Shown here piece after piece: positions 23,085-29,808 of a stretch of 32,646 nt of DNA (positions within the stretch are counted from its first letter, which is position 1; every line of letters begins with the position of its first letter). The DNA lies in contig CANHZI010000035.1 in NCBI GenBank assembly GCA_947464955.1, positions 1 to 32,646 of the forward strand, read 5' to 3'. Source of the DNA: Oxalobacteraceae bacterium (lineage in GTDB: Bacteria; Pseudomonadota; Gammaproteobacteria; Burkholderiales; Burkholderiaceae_D). The position numbers and the translations under genes were made by a program. The notes beneath the pieces were generated by a model. It saw only the letters and a list, made by a program, of their open reading frames with translations, was not told where the DNA came from and did no database searches.

Positions 23085-24059
23085 ATGCCGCTATATTTAC
23101 AGCAGAATCAATCAAAGCCCGCCAAACCCACTAGTGCCGTAGTGGCAATTTTAATGCTCGCTGTGCTGAGTGTGAGTTTGTCAGCCTGCAGTTTGTTTTC
23201 TAAGCCCAAAGTCAGCGTGCCAGTGGCTGAACGAGTGTTAAAGAAGAAGATCGTAATCACAGGATTTGCGGTGAATTCTCCGACCCAGGTTCAGGATGTG
23301 GACGATATTGCCCAGGGTATTCCACGCGAGATGTTGAGCCGGCTCGAGCGATCGGGGGCATACTTAGTGCGCCAATCGAAAAACTTACTGTCATTCGATT
23401 ACCAGCAGGAAGCACCGAGTGCACAGCTAGTGCGTCAAGTAGCAGCAGAGAATGATGCACAGTTTGTTATTGCCGGAGAGGTTCGAAATGCTGGCGTACG
23501 GAGCGATAAGAAATATTGGGGCATGTGGGAAACTCGTCAACGTCACATCGAGATTGAGTTTGCGATCTACGATGGAATTAGCGGTGCCTTCCTAGCTCGG
23601 CACCATATGTATCGTCCTGCCGAAGACGATGCGCCAGTCGGGCGCGACAAGTCCTTTGGAAGTGTTGCTTTCTATGCCACTAGCTTTGGGAAAGCATTAG
23701 ATGCCGTCCTAGAAGAATCAGTCGCTTGGATACGCAAAGATCTCGCGCCATTCCCCATGATGGCAAAGATTATCAAGATTCAAGATAAGCAAATTGTGTT
23801 TGATGCTGGTCTCAGTTCTAATCTGGTGAGTGGAGATCCTGGCTTAGTGGTCTCAAATTTTGACCAACTTCCCGTAATTGGCCTGACTGCTCAACAAGCA
23901 CGTCCTTTGCAATATGGAATCCCGCAAGCCAGTATGGGGCATCTCAAGATCGTTCAGGTGCAATACCCGTTTGCGATTGGAGAATTAGAGAATCCGATTG
24001 AGGTCGATACGATCAAAGTCAAAGTCGGCGATTTTGTGCGTTTCGACGTAGGGCGTTGA
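23085..24059 (+). CDS. FlgT-like lipoprotein
   Basis: 324 residues from the ATG at 23085; an in-frame GTG at 23070 is also possible. A lipoprotein signal with lipobox LSAC (Cys35) places it on a periplasmic membrane face. The body resembles the middle and C-terminal domains of the flagellar H/T-ring protein FlgT: KKKIVITGFAVNSPTQVQD, GIPREMLSRLERSGAYLVRQS, AQFVIAGEVRNAG, IEFAIYDGISGAFLARH and VAFYATSFGKALDAVLEE. FlgT is needed for ring assembly around the flagellar basal body in Vibrio; in beta-proteobacteria homologues are less studied. No flagellar gene is adjacent, so the flagellar link is an inference. Confidence 0.72.
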   Translation: MPLYLQQNQSKPAKPTSAVVAILMLAVLSVSLSACSLFSKPKVSVPVAERVLKKKIVITGFAVNSPTQVQDVDDIAQGIPREMLSRLERSGAYLVRQSKNLLSFDYQQEAPSAQLVRQVAAENDAQFVIAGEVRNAGVRSDKKYWGMWETRQRHIEIEFAIYDGISGAFLARHHMYRPAEDDAPVGRDKSFGSVAFYATSFGKALDAVLEESVAWIRKDLAPFPMMAKIIKIQDKQIVFDAGLSSNLVSGDPGLVVSNFDQLPVIGLTAQQARPLQYGIPQASMGHLKIVQVQYPFAIGELENPIEVDTIKVKVGDFVRFDVGR

Positions 24060-24141
24060 GGGCCTAAGTCGCATTCTGATCTCGAAGTTAAGCTGGTTTA
24101 GTGAATATCGGGAACCTTTATTTTCGAAGAATTTTGTGCAC

Positions 24142-24172
24142 TTGCAGCAAAAATGGTTTGATCGAGTATAAT
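24142..24172 (+). promoter_or_regulatory. promoter of the alpha/beta hydrolase gene
   Basis: Perfect -10 TATAAT at 24167-24172. The best -35 is TTGCAG at 24142-24147 with a long 19 bp spacer. The predicted start falls within the palindrome at 24177-24188. Confidence 0.6.
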
Positions 24173-24173
24173 T

Positions 24174-24191
24174 ATCGAACGGTCGTTCTAT
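24174..24191. promoter_or_regulatory. TetR-type operator candidate GAACG-GT-CGTTC
   Basis: Perfect arms GAACG (24177-24181) and CGTTC (24184-24188) around GT, extended to 7 of 8 matches per arm (AT-C-GAACG). It starts 5 bp after the -10 box, so a bound dimer would block initiation. The form resembles operators of TetR-family repressors; no such regulator gene is in the window. Confidence 0.55.
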
Positions 24192-24212
24192 TTTTATCTT
24201 TAGGTCAACATT

Positions 24213-25088
24213 ATGAAACCAAGCCGCTCTGAATTTGTCGCCCTTCGTGGTTTAAATATGCACTTTCGCCACTGGGGCAATCCAGAGGCGCCCTTGCTAG
24301 TAATGGTCCATGGCTGGATGGACGTCGCAGCTTCTTTTCAGTTTGTGGTTGACTGTTTGGCTAAGGATTGGCACGTCATTGCACCGGATTGGCGCGGGTT
24401 CGGTTTGACTGAATACCCGAAAGTCGAGAGCTATTGGTTCCCTGATTATGTGGCAGATTTAGACGCCATTCTTGAGCATTTCTCGCCAGATCAACCGGTT
24501 AATTTGCTCGGTCATAGCATGGGCGGAAATATCTCCATGATTTATGCTGGTGTGCGTCCAGAGCGCGTGGCGAAATTAATCAATTTAGAAGGCTTTGGCA
24601 TGCCGATGACACAAGCTAAACAGGCCCCGGGTCGTTATCGCAAATGGCTAGAAGAATTGCGTCAAGTGCCAAGCTTACGTCCTTATGCGAGTGCGGCGGA
24701 AGTGGCGGCGCGCCTACAAAAGACGAATCCGCGCTTGCGTGATGATCGCGCGGCCTTTTTGGCTCAAAATTGGGCGAAAGAGAATGCCAACGGTGAATGG
24801 GAATTATTGGCAGATCCCGCCCATAAGAATTCGTCGCCTTTGTTGTATCACGTCGATGAAGTGTTGCAATGCTGGCAGAACATTTCTGCGCCGGTATTGT
24901 GGGTTGAAGCCAATGATACTGATATTTGGCGCATGATCGGTTCCAAAGAGGAAGCGCGTGCCGAAATTGACCGACGGATGAAATTTATTCCAAATATGCG
25001 AACAGAAATCGTAATGGATGCGGGACATATGCTGCACCACGATCAGCCCGAGGTTTTGGCGACTTTAATCGAGGAGTTCTTAGTTTAA
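24213..25088 (+). CDS. alpha/beta hydrolase
   Basis: 291 residues, cytoplasmic, no signal. Catalytic triad: nucleophile Ser102 in LLGHSMGGNISM, acid Asp235 or Asp237 in VEANDTDIW, and His272 in DAGHMLHHDQPE. The oxyanion region is MVHGWMDVAASF. This sequence type is annotated broadly as an esterase/epoxide-hydrolase-like protein; the substrate is unknown. Downstream a strong terminator ends the single-gene transcript. Control is probably by a TetR-like repressor at the palindrome overlapping the start site. Confidence 0.9.
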   Translation: MKPSRSEFVALRGLNMHFRHWGNPEAPLLVMVHGWMDVAASFQFVVDCLAKDWHVIAPDWRGFGLTEYPKVESYWFPDYVADLDAILEHFSPDQPVNLLGHSMGGNISMIYAGVRPERVAKLINLEGFGMPMTQAKQAPGRYRKWLEELRQVPSLRPYASAAEVAARLQKTNPRLRDDRAAFLAQNWAKENANGEWELLADPAHKNSSPLLYHVDEVLQCWQNISAPVLWVEANDTDIWRMIGSKEEARAEIDRRMKFIPNMRTEIVMDAGHMLHHDQPEVLATLIEEFLV

Positions 25089-25135
25089 GGTTCGAATTCT
25101 GTCACTCAGCAAAGCATGTATAGATTGATAAAATG

Positions 25136-25168
25136 AGGCGCAACCAGCATACTGGTGGCGCCTTTTTT
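25136..25168 (+). terminator. rho-independent terminator of the alpha/beta hydrolase gene
   Basis: Stem AGGCGCAACCAG / CTGGTGGCGCCT with one mismatch, loop CATA, followed by TTTTTT. It lies 48 nt after the stop at 25088. Confidence 0.88.
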
Positions 25169-25190
25169 CATCTTTGTCAAAATAGAAGTT

Positions 25191-25721
25191 ATGCGAGACC
25201 ATCAATTCCGTTCTTATTCGTATTCTTTTCTGCGCCTCGCTTTACCAATACTCATCGCCACGTTTAGTGTCGGCTGCGCTGGCATGGGGGCTTTTCAAGC
25301 TGGATTGCAGGCTTTTTCTACCGATGGCTGCAGCATGTTTCCGGATCGCTCCTACATTTCCAAGGCAGATTGGTGTACGTGTTGCGTCAAACACGATTTA
25401 GCGTATTGGCGGGGGGGTACTGCAGAGGAGCGTAGACTCGCTGATTTGGCATTGAAAGACTGCGTTCAAAAAGCAACGAAAAATCCATTTCTTGCCAACA
25501 TGATGTATGAAGGCGTACGCGTTGGTGGTGGACCTTATCTGTTTACAAGCTATCGTTGGGCTTACGGCTGGAAAGCTGGGCGCGGATACTCCGCGCTCAG
25601 TGCAGAGGAAAGTACAGAAGCTGATCGCCTAGCAGCTGAGTATTTAGCTACTAACCCCCAACTCAAATGTGGCATCGGAATCAATAATCCTGCCTGCAAC
25701 GAACCGCCTGCTCAGCCTTAA
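25191..25721 (+). CDS. small lipoprotein with phospholipase A2-like CCxxHD motif
   Basis: 176 residues from the ATG at 25191; an upstream in-frame GTG at 25155 lies inside the preceding terminator and is rejected. A lipoprotein signal (LRLALPILIATFSVGC, Cys29) is followed by a Cys-rich domain: DGCSMFPDRSY, then WCTCCVKHDLAYWRGG with Cys64-Cys65 and His68-Asp69, and a downstream Cys91. The CCxxHDxxY arrangement matches the PLA2 active-site signature (catalytic His and calcium-binding Asp), but the classical Gly-rich calcium loop is not visible. It may be a membrane-anchored phospholipase or a non-enzymatic relative. Single gene between two terminators. Confidence 0.7.
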   Translation: MRDHQFRSYSYSFLRLALPILIATFSVGCAGMGAFQAGLQAFSTDGCSMFPDRSYISKADWCTCCVKHDLAYWRGGTAEERRLADLALKDCVQKATKNPFLANMMYEGVRVGGGPYLFTSYRWAYGWKAGRGYSALSAEESTEADRLAAEYLATNPQLKCGIGINNPACNEPPAQP

Positions 25722-25742
25722 ATTAACCTCTACCGAATGCTT

Positions 25743-25777
25743 AGTTCCACTTTTTTCAAAAAAAGTTGGAACTTTTT
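25743..25777 (+). terminator. rho-independent terminator of the PLA2-like gene
   Basis: Arms AGTTCCACTTTTTT and AAAAAAGTTGGAACT pair with a single bulged T; five T follow. It lies 21 nt after the stop and 65 bp before the sigma factor. Confidence 0.8.
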
Positions 25778-25841
25778 GTGCTGCCCAGTGGAATATGACT
25801 AAGAGCTTAAGAAAAATACTTAGAGACAAAGAATAGTGGGC

Positions 25842-26429
25842 ATGACAGATTCGGTTGCAGATCAGGATTTATTGAGGCGAATGCGCAGTGGCGATGCCCA
25901 GGCATTTACTACTTTGTATCGCCGATATCAGGCTGCTCTGTATCGTTACGCCGTCTTACGTTGTGGCTCAGAGGCAGTTGCTGCGGATTTGGTTCAAGAA
26001 GTATTTGTGGGATTGATGCAAGATCAATATCGTTTTGATCCCACCCTTGGTCAATTGCAGTTTTTCTTGTTCGGAGTCATTCGTCATCTCGCATTAAAAC
26101 ATGACGTGCAAGACAGGCGTTACGAAAGCATTGAGCCAGTCGGTGAAGATGAACAAGCTGAAGACGATGTGATGTGCGAAAACGCTACGCCCTTGCAGCA
26201 ACTGTTGCGCAACGAGATGGCTGAGGAATTACGCATCGCAATTGCGGCGCTGTCTTCACATTATCGCGATGTGTTGATCCTGTTTGAGATTCAAGAGTTA
26301 AGTTACCTCGAGATCGCCCAAATTTGTGAGATTAATGTGGGCACTGTGCGTTCACGTTTATCTCGGGCGCGTCAAGCATTGGCAGAGCGACTGGCTGCTT
26401 GGCAACCGAGTTTGGCCCGTACCGCTTAG
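25842..26429 (+). CDS. ECF-type RNA polymerase sigma factor
   Basis: 195 residues from the ATG at 25842; a GTG two codons upstream is possible. Sigma-2 region (about 5-75): DLLRRMRSGDAQAFTTLYRRYQAALYRYA, DLVQEVFVGLM, LFGVIRHLALKH. A linker of about 40 acidic residues, then sigma-4 (about 125-185): ALSSHYRDVLILFEIQELSYLEIAQICEIN and the recognition helix GTVRSRLSRARQAL. It redirects RNA polymerase to a small regulon, probably including its own operon. The next gene is a membrane protein placed like an anti-sigma factor. A clear autoregulatory promoter was not found. Confidence 0.93.
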   Translation: MTDSVADQDLLRRMRSGDAQAFTTLYRRYQAALYRYAVLRCGSEAVAADLVQEVFVGLMQDQYRFDPTLGQLQFFLFGVIRHLALKHDVQDRRYESIEPVGEDEQAEDDVMCENATPLQQLLRNEMAEELRIAIAALSSHYRDVLILFEIQELSYLEIAQICEINVGTVRSRLSRARQALAERLAAWQPSLARTA

Positions 26430-26537
26430 CTTTGGTCGTGATGAGTTGGGCGCGTGTTGGCCGAATACGGTCAATGTGAGTGGCGAAAAATAGAGTTAGA
26501 CGTAAAAGCGTTTGAAGTAGAGAAGAGTGAATAGAAG

Positions 26538-27050
26538 ATGCAAAACCAAGCGAATAGTCCTGAGAAAATTGACGCGATTTTGAAACCGCATATGCAGGCA
26601 TTGCGCCAAGGATTAGCGCAAATGCAAACCCCTGCACATGTTGAACAAGCGTTATTGGCACGTTTCGCGCAACAACATCGTCCGCTACCGTGGTTTAAAA
26701 GGATAGGCGATATGTATTGGCAATGGGCGAGCGCGGTTGCGGTGGCGGTGTTGGTGATGAGTGTATCGGTACAAACTTCGCGACTTGGGCACCCAATGTG
26801 GATGCCAAGCAGTGTAGAAACGGTTGCTGTGCGTGAAGACATTCCGTTCATCGCCTTGGGCAGTGGCGAAGAGATAGCGATGCAAGAAAATATGCGCATA
26901 GTCCAAGCTGAAGTACCTCATACCATGTTGGCGAGTATGGGAATCAGCGTTGGTGCCGATCAAGTCGGCGGTAGTTCGACAGCTGAAATGTTGTATGGCG
27001 CGAATGATCAACCTTTAGCGGTGCGTTTTGTACCCTCGAGTTCGAAATAA
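26538..27050 (+). CDS. single-pass membrane protein, probable anti-sigma factor
   Basis: 170 residues. An N-terminal cytoplasmic domain of about 60 residues (TPAHVEQALLARFAQQHRP) is followed by one membrane helix (about 61-79, WQWASAVAVAVLVMSVSVQ) and a periplasmic C-terminal domain of about 90 residues. This topology and the position 108 nt after an ECF sigma gene suggest an anti-sigma factor. The HxxxCxxC zinc motif of ZAS-type anti-sigmas is absent, as the protein contains no Cys at all, so it would belong to another class. AGAAG precedes the ATG. The next gene begins 24 nt after its stop. Confidence 0.7.
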   Translation: MQNQANSPEKIDAILKPHMQALRQGLAQMQTPAHVEQALLARFAQQHRPLPWFKRIGDMYWQWASAVAVAVLVMSVSVQTSRLGHPMWMPSSVETVAVREDIPFIALGSGEEIAMQENMRIVQAEVPHTMLASMGISVGADQVGGSSTAEMLYGANDQPLAVRFVPSSSK

Positions 27051-27074
27051 GAGAAAAACAAAAGGAGAAGTGAA

Positions 27075-28199
27075 ATGAAATTAAAGTCCGTGACTAAGTT
27101 AGTGTTGATGGCATGTGCGTTGATGGGAGCTGCGGCGCATGCCGCTAGCTTGATTGATCCCGAAGACACTCAGGCAACGAAGAAAACCGAGGTTCGAACC
27201 CATGTGATGGTGGTCGACAACGATGCACATGTGACCAAACTTGATGGCAAGATTGCGGAACACGCCACCATGATTACCTCCAACGGTAATATGCACTTCA
27301 TTGCTGCTGCCGATACCATCAAAAATGCCCCATTCAGTGCAGAAGTCAGTATTGAAACCATACAAAAACTGGCGGACGGCAATGTGATTACGCATAAAAC
27401 GACGATGTTTAATGCCCGCGATAGCCAAGGCCGTACGCGCCGCGAATCGCGCAATGCCAAAGGCGAGGTGATTGATATTGCGATTGTCGATCCTGCTGGT
27501 TCAGTGATGACGCTAAATCCTCGCTCGAAAACGGCAAACAAAATGCCTGAGCGTTTTCAAATAGGTAAGGGTATGCCTGGAGGTGGTATCAAAGAAATCA
27601 ATGTAGAGACGATTCGTAAATCGAAAGAAGGTGGCGAAAATATCGAAGTTCGAGCCATCGTTGGTGATGCAAAAGCTGGCGAGAAAAATATCGTCATTAA
27701 GCGCGTTGGCGCGGCAGAGGCCGACGGCGCCAGCCTTGGACCTGGTACAAAAGGAATCACGATTGATGTGCGAGGACCTGAAGCTGGTCCGGCGATGGGC
27801 ATGCTCGCGAATGGTCCAGATGGCGCGTTTATGCGCTTGTTCTCAGACAGTAAATGGGCTGCTAAGAAACAAAGTAAATCCTTAGGAAGCAAAGAGATTG
27901 AGGGTGTGAAAGCGGAAGGCAAGCTGACAAGCTATGAGATCCCGGCGGGTGAGGTTGGTAACGCGCAGGCAATCGTGGTCAGTGACGAAGTATGGACAGC
28001 GCCCGACTTGCAATTAGTGGTGTACTCAAAACACAGTGATCCACGGTCGGGAGAGCGTATCTATCGATTGAGTAATTTGAAGCGAGAAGAGCTTCCTGCT
28101 AGCCAATTTTCTATCCCTGCCGATTACAAAGTACGTGATTTGGCGAAAGAATTGAAAGTCATGATTAACGACTCAAATGACAAAAGCGATAAAAAGTAG
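27075..28199 (+). CDS. secreted protein of unknown function in the sigma-factor operon
   Basis: 374 residues. Sec signal MKLKSVTKLVLMACALMGAAAHA, then a mature protein without membrane segments. The first half contains ADGNVITHKTTMFNARDSQG and RTRRESRNAKGEV. The second contains TSYEIPAGEVGNAQAIVVSD, EVWTAPDLQLVVYSKHSDPR and LPASQFSIPADYKV. Such patterns occur in unnamed secreted proteins of several phyla with a LolA-like or outer-membrane-lipoprotein-sorting-like feel, but no named domain is certain. SD AAGGAGA is good. It is probably the regulated target or signal-side partner of the upstream sigma/anti-sigma pair. Confidence 0.8.
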   Translation: MKLKSVTKLVLMACALMGAAAHAASLIDPEDTQATKKTEVRTHVMVVDNDAHVTKLDGKIAEHATMITSNGNMHFIAAADTIKNAPFSAEVSIETIQKLADGNVITHKTTMFNARDSQGRTRRESRNAKGEVIDIAIVDPAGSVMTLNPRSKTANKMPERFQIGKGMPGGGIKEINVETIRKSKEGGENIEVRAIVGDAKAGEKNIVIKRVGAAEADGASLGPGTKGITIDVRGPEAGPAMGMLANGPDGAFMRLFSDSKWAAKKQSKSLGSKEIEGVKAEGKLTSYEIPAGEVGNAQAIVVSDEVWTAPDLQLVVYSKHSDPRSGERIYRLSNLKREELPASQFSIPADYKVRDLAKELKVMINDSNDKSDKK

Positions 28200-28289
28200 C
28201 GCAGATGTCCGAGTTTAAGTGGTATGTGACAGTGTTAGCGGTGTTAGTAGTGTAAGTCATCATCGACCGGTAGATCGATGTCATTTTAG

Positions 28290-28324
28290 AAGCGAATTGT
28301 CGAACAGGCAGTTCGCTTTTTTTT
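28290..28324 (+). terminator. rho-independent terminator of the sigma-factor operon
   Basis: Arms AAGCGAA (28290-28296) / TTCGCTT (28312-28318) with a 15 nt loop and T8 tract. A second short inverted repeat CATCGA/TCGATG lies at 28261-28280 just before it. Confidence 0.75.
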
Positions 28325-28490
28325 GTTCTTGAGGTCAAGAAACAAGCGACTGGCATTGTCGAATTACTTGAAACAGGCGAGCTTGTCGTCGGGCTAGCCA
28401 CGACTAGTCAGTGAAAATCTAGGTTACACTCTCGCTTAATCAAGATTTTTGCAATTTTCCCCTTACGCTATTTGCTTTTTGCCTACAAAA

Positions 28491-29726
28491 ATGAGTACAA
28501 CACCTTACGGCTTCACCACCACCATTTTGCACAATGATCGCCAGAAAGAGATCGAACACGGCTCGCCGCATAAACCTGTGCATACCTCAGTCACTTATGG
28601 TTATAAGGATGCACGCGACCTTGCTGAAGTTTTTCAAGGCAAGCAGAGCGGCTATCGCTATGGACGTCAAGGTAACCCAACCGTGTCGGCTTTAGAAGAC
28701 AAGATCAGCAAAATGGAAGATGGCGTTGCCAGTATCTGTTTCGCTACAGGGATGGCAGCGATCGGTGCGGTGTTTCAAGGCCTATTGCGTCAAGGCGACC
28801 ATATCGTTTCTTCCGGCTTCCTTTTCGGTAACACCAACAGCGTTTGGCAGACCTGTTCGGAGCAAGGCATAGACTTATCTTTGGTTGATGCGACCGACGT
28901 CGCAAATGTTGAAGCCGCTTTGCGCGACAATACCCGCATCGTTTTCGTCGAAACGATTGCCAATCCGCGTACGCAGATCGCTGACTTGAAGCGCATCGGT
29001 GAGCTTTGCCGCGAACGCGGAATTTTGTATGTGGTTGATAATACGATGACGTCCCCTTATTTGTTCCGCCCTAAGGCCGTCGGTGCGGGTTTAGTGATCA
29101 ATTCTTTGACCAAATCAATTGCTGGACATGGCAATGTGCTTGGTGGTGCGATTACGGATACCGGTTTGTTTGATTGGAGTGCATATCCTCATATCGCCCC
29201 TAACTTTCGCAAACAGGCGCCAGCCGCACAAGGTATGGCGCAGTTACGTGCGAAAGCATTGCGTGACTTCGGCGCATCCCTTTCGCCTGATGCAGCACAT
29301 CAAATCGCAGTCGGTGCTGAGACTTTAGCACTGCGTATGGAACGTGAAAGTGCGAATGCCTTAGCGATCGCGCAGATGTTGGAAGCTGATCCTAGAGTAT
29401 CGGTTGTGCATTACCCTGGGCTTGCCTCCCACCCACAGCATACATTGGCAACTGAGTTGTTTCATGCTTACGGCGCCTTGTTCAGTTTTGAACTAAAACC
29501 CGAGATTGATTGTTTTGATTATCTTAATCGTTTGAAACTGGCAATCAACGCCACGCATTTGGGTGATACACGTACCCTTGTAATTCCCGTGGCGCACACC
29601 ATCTTCTTCGAGATGGGCCCAGCGCGCAGAGCGGAAATGGGGATTAACGACTCATTAATTCGGGTTTCCGTTGGTATCGAAGATACGGCGGACATTGTGA
29701 ATGACTTTAAAGCGGCACTTGGCTAG
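28491..29726 (+). CDS. cystathionine gamma-synthase-family PLP enzyme
   Basis: 411 residues from the ATG at 28491; an in-frame TTG at 28449 is rejected. Fold-type I PLP enzyme of the Cys/Met metabolism family: Tyr56 and Arg58 of YRYGRQGNPT, SICFATGMAAI (phosphate-binding loop), Asp183 in VVDNTMTSPY and the Schiff-base Lys208 in NSLTKSIAGHGN. It would catalyse gamma-replacement or elimination on a homoserine ester or sulfur amino acid; whether it makes cystathionine or homocysteine cannot be told from sequence. No other methionine genes are near. No SD is evident before the ATG. Confidence 0.9.
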   Translation: MSTTPYGFTTTILHNDRQKEIEHGSPHKPVHTSVTYGYKDARDLAEVFQGKQSGYRYGRQGNPTVSALEDKISKMEDGVASICFATGMAAIGAVFQGLLRQGDHIVSSGFLFGNTNSVWQTCSEQGIDLSLVDATDVANVEAALRDNTRIVFVETIANPRTQIADLKRIGELCRERGILYVVDNTMTSPYLFRPKAVGAGLVINSLTKSIAGHGNVLGGAITDTGLFDWSAYPHIAPNFRKQAPAAQGMAQLRAKALRDFGASLSPDAAHQIAVGAETLALRMERESANALAIAQMLEADPRVSVVHYPGLASHPQHTLATELFHAYGALFSFELKPEIDCFDYLNRLKLAINATHLGDTRTLVIPVAHTIFFEMGPARRAEMGINDSLIRVSVGIEDTADIVNDFKAALG

Positions 29727-29741
29727 TTAGTGATTGAAGTA

Positions 29742-29768
29742 GGCGGCTTATTGTTCGGTGCGGCCGCC
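29742..29768. repeat. GGCGGC / GCCGCC inverted repeat between genes
   Basis: 6 bp G/C arms with a 15 nt spacer in the 82 bp between the PLP enzyme and the permease. No T-tract, so termination is doubtful; it may be a stabilising hairpin. Confidence 0.35.
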
Positions 29769-29808
29769 ATAAAAGTTGACTAGTGAAGCTGAATCAGTAA
29801 AGGAACTT

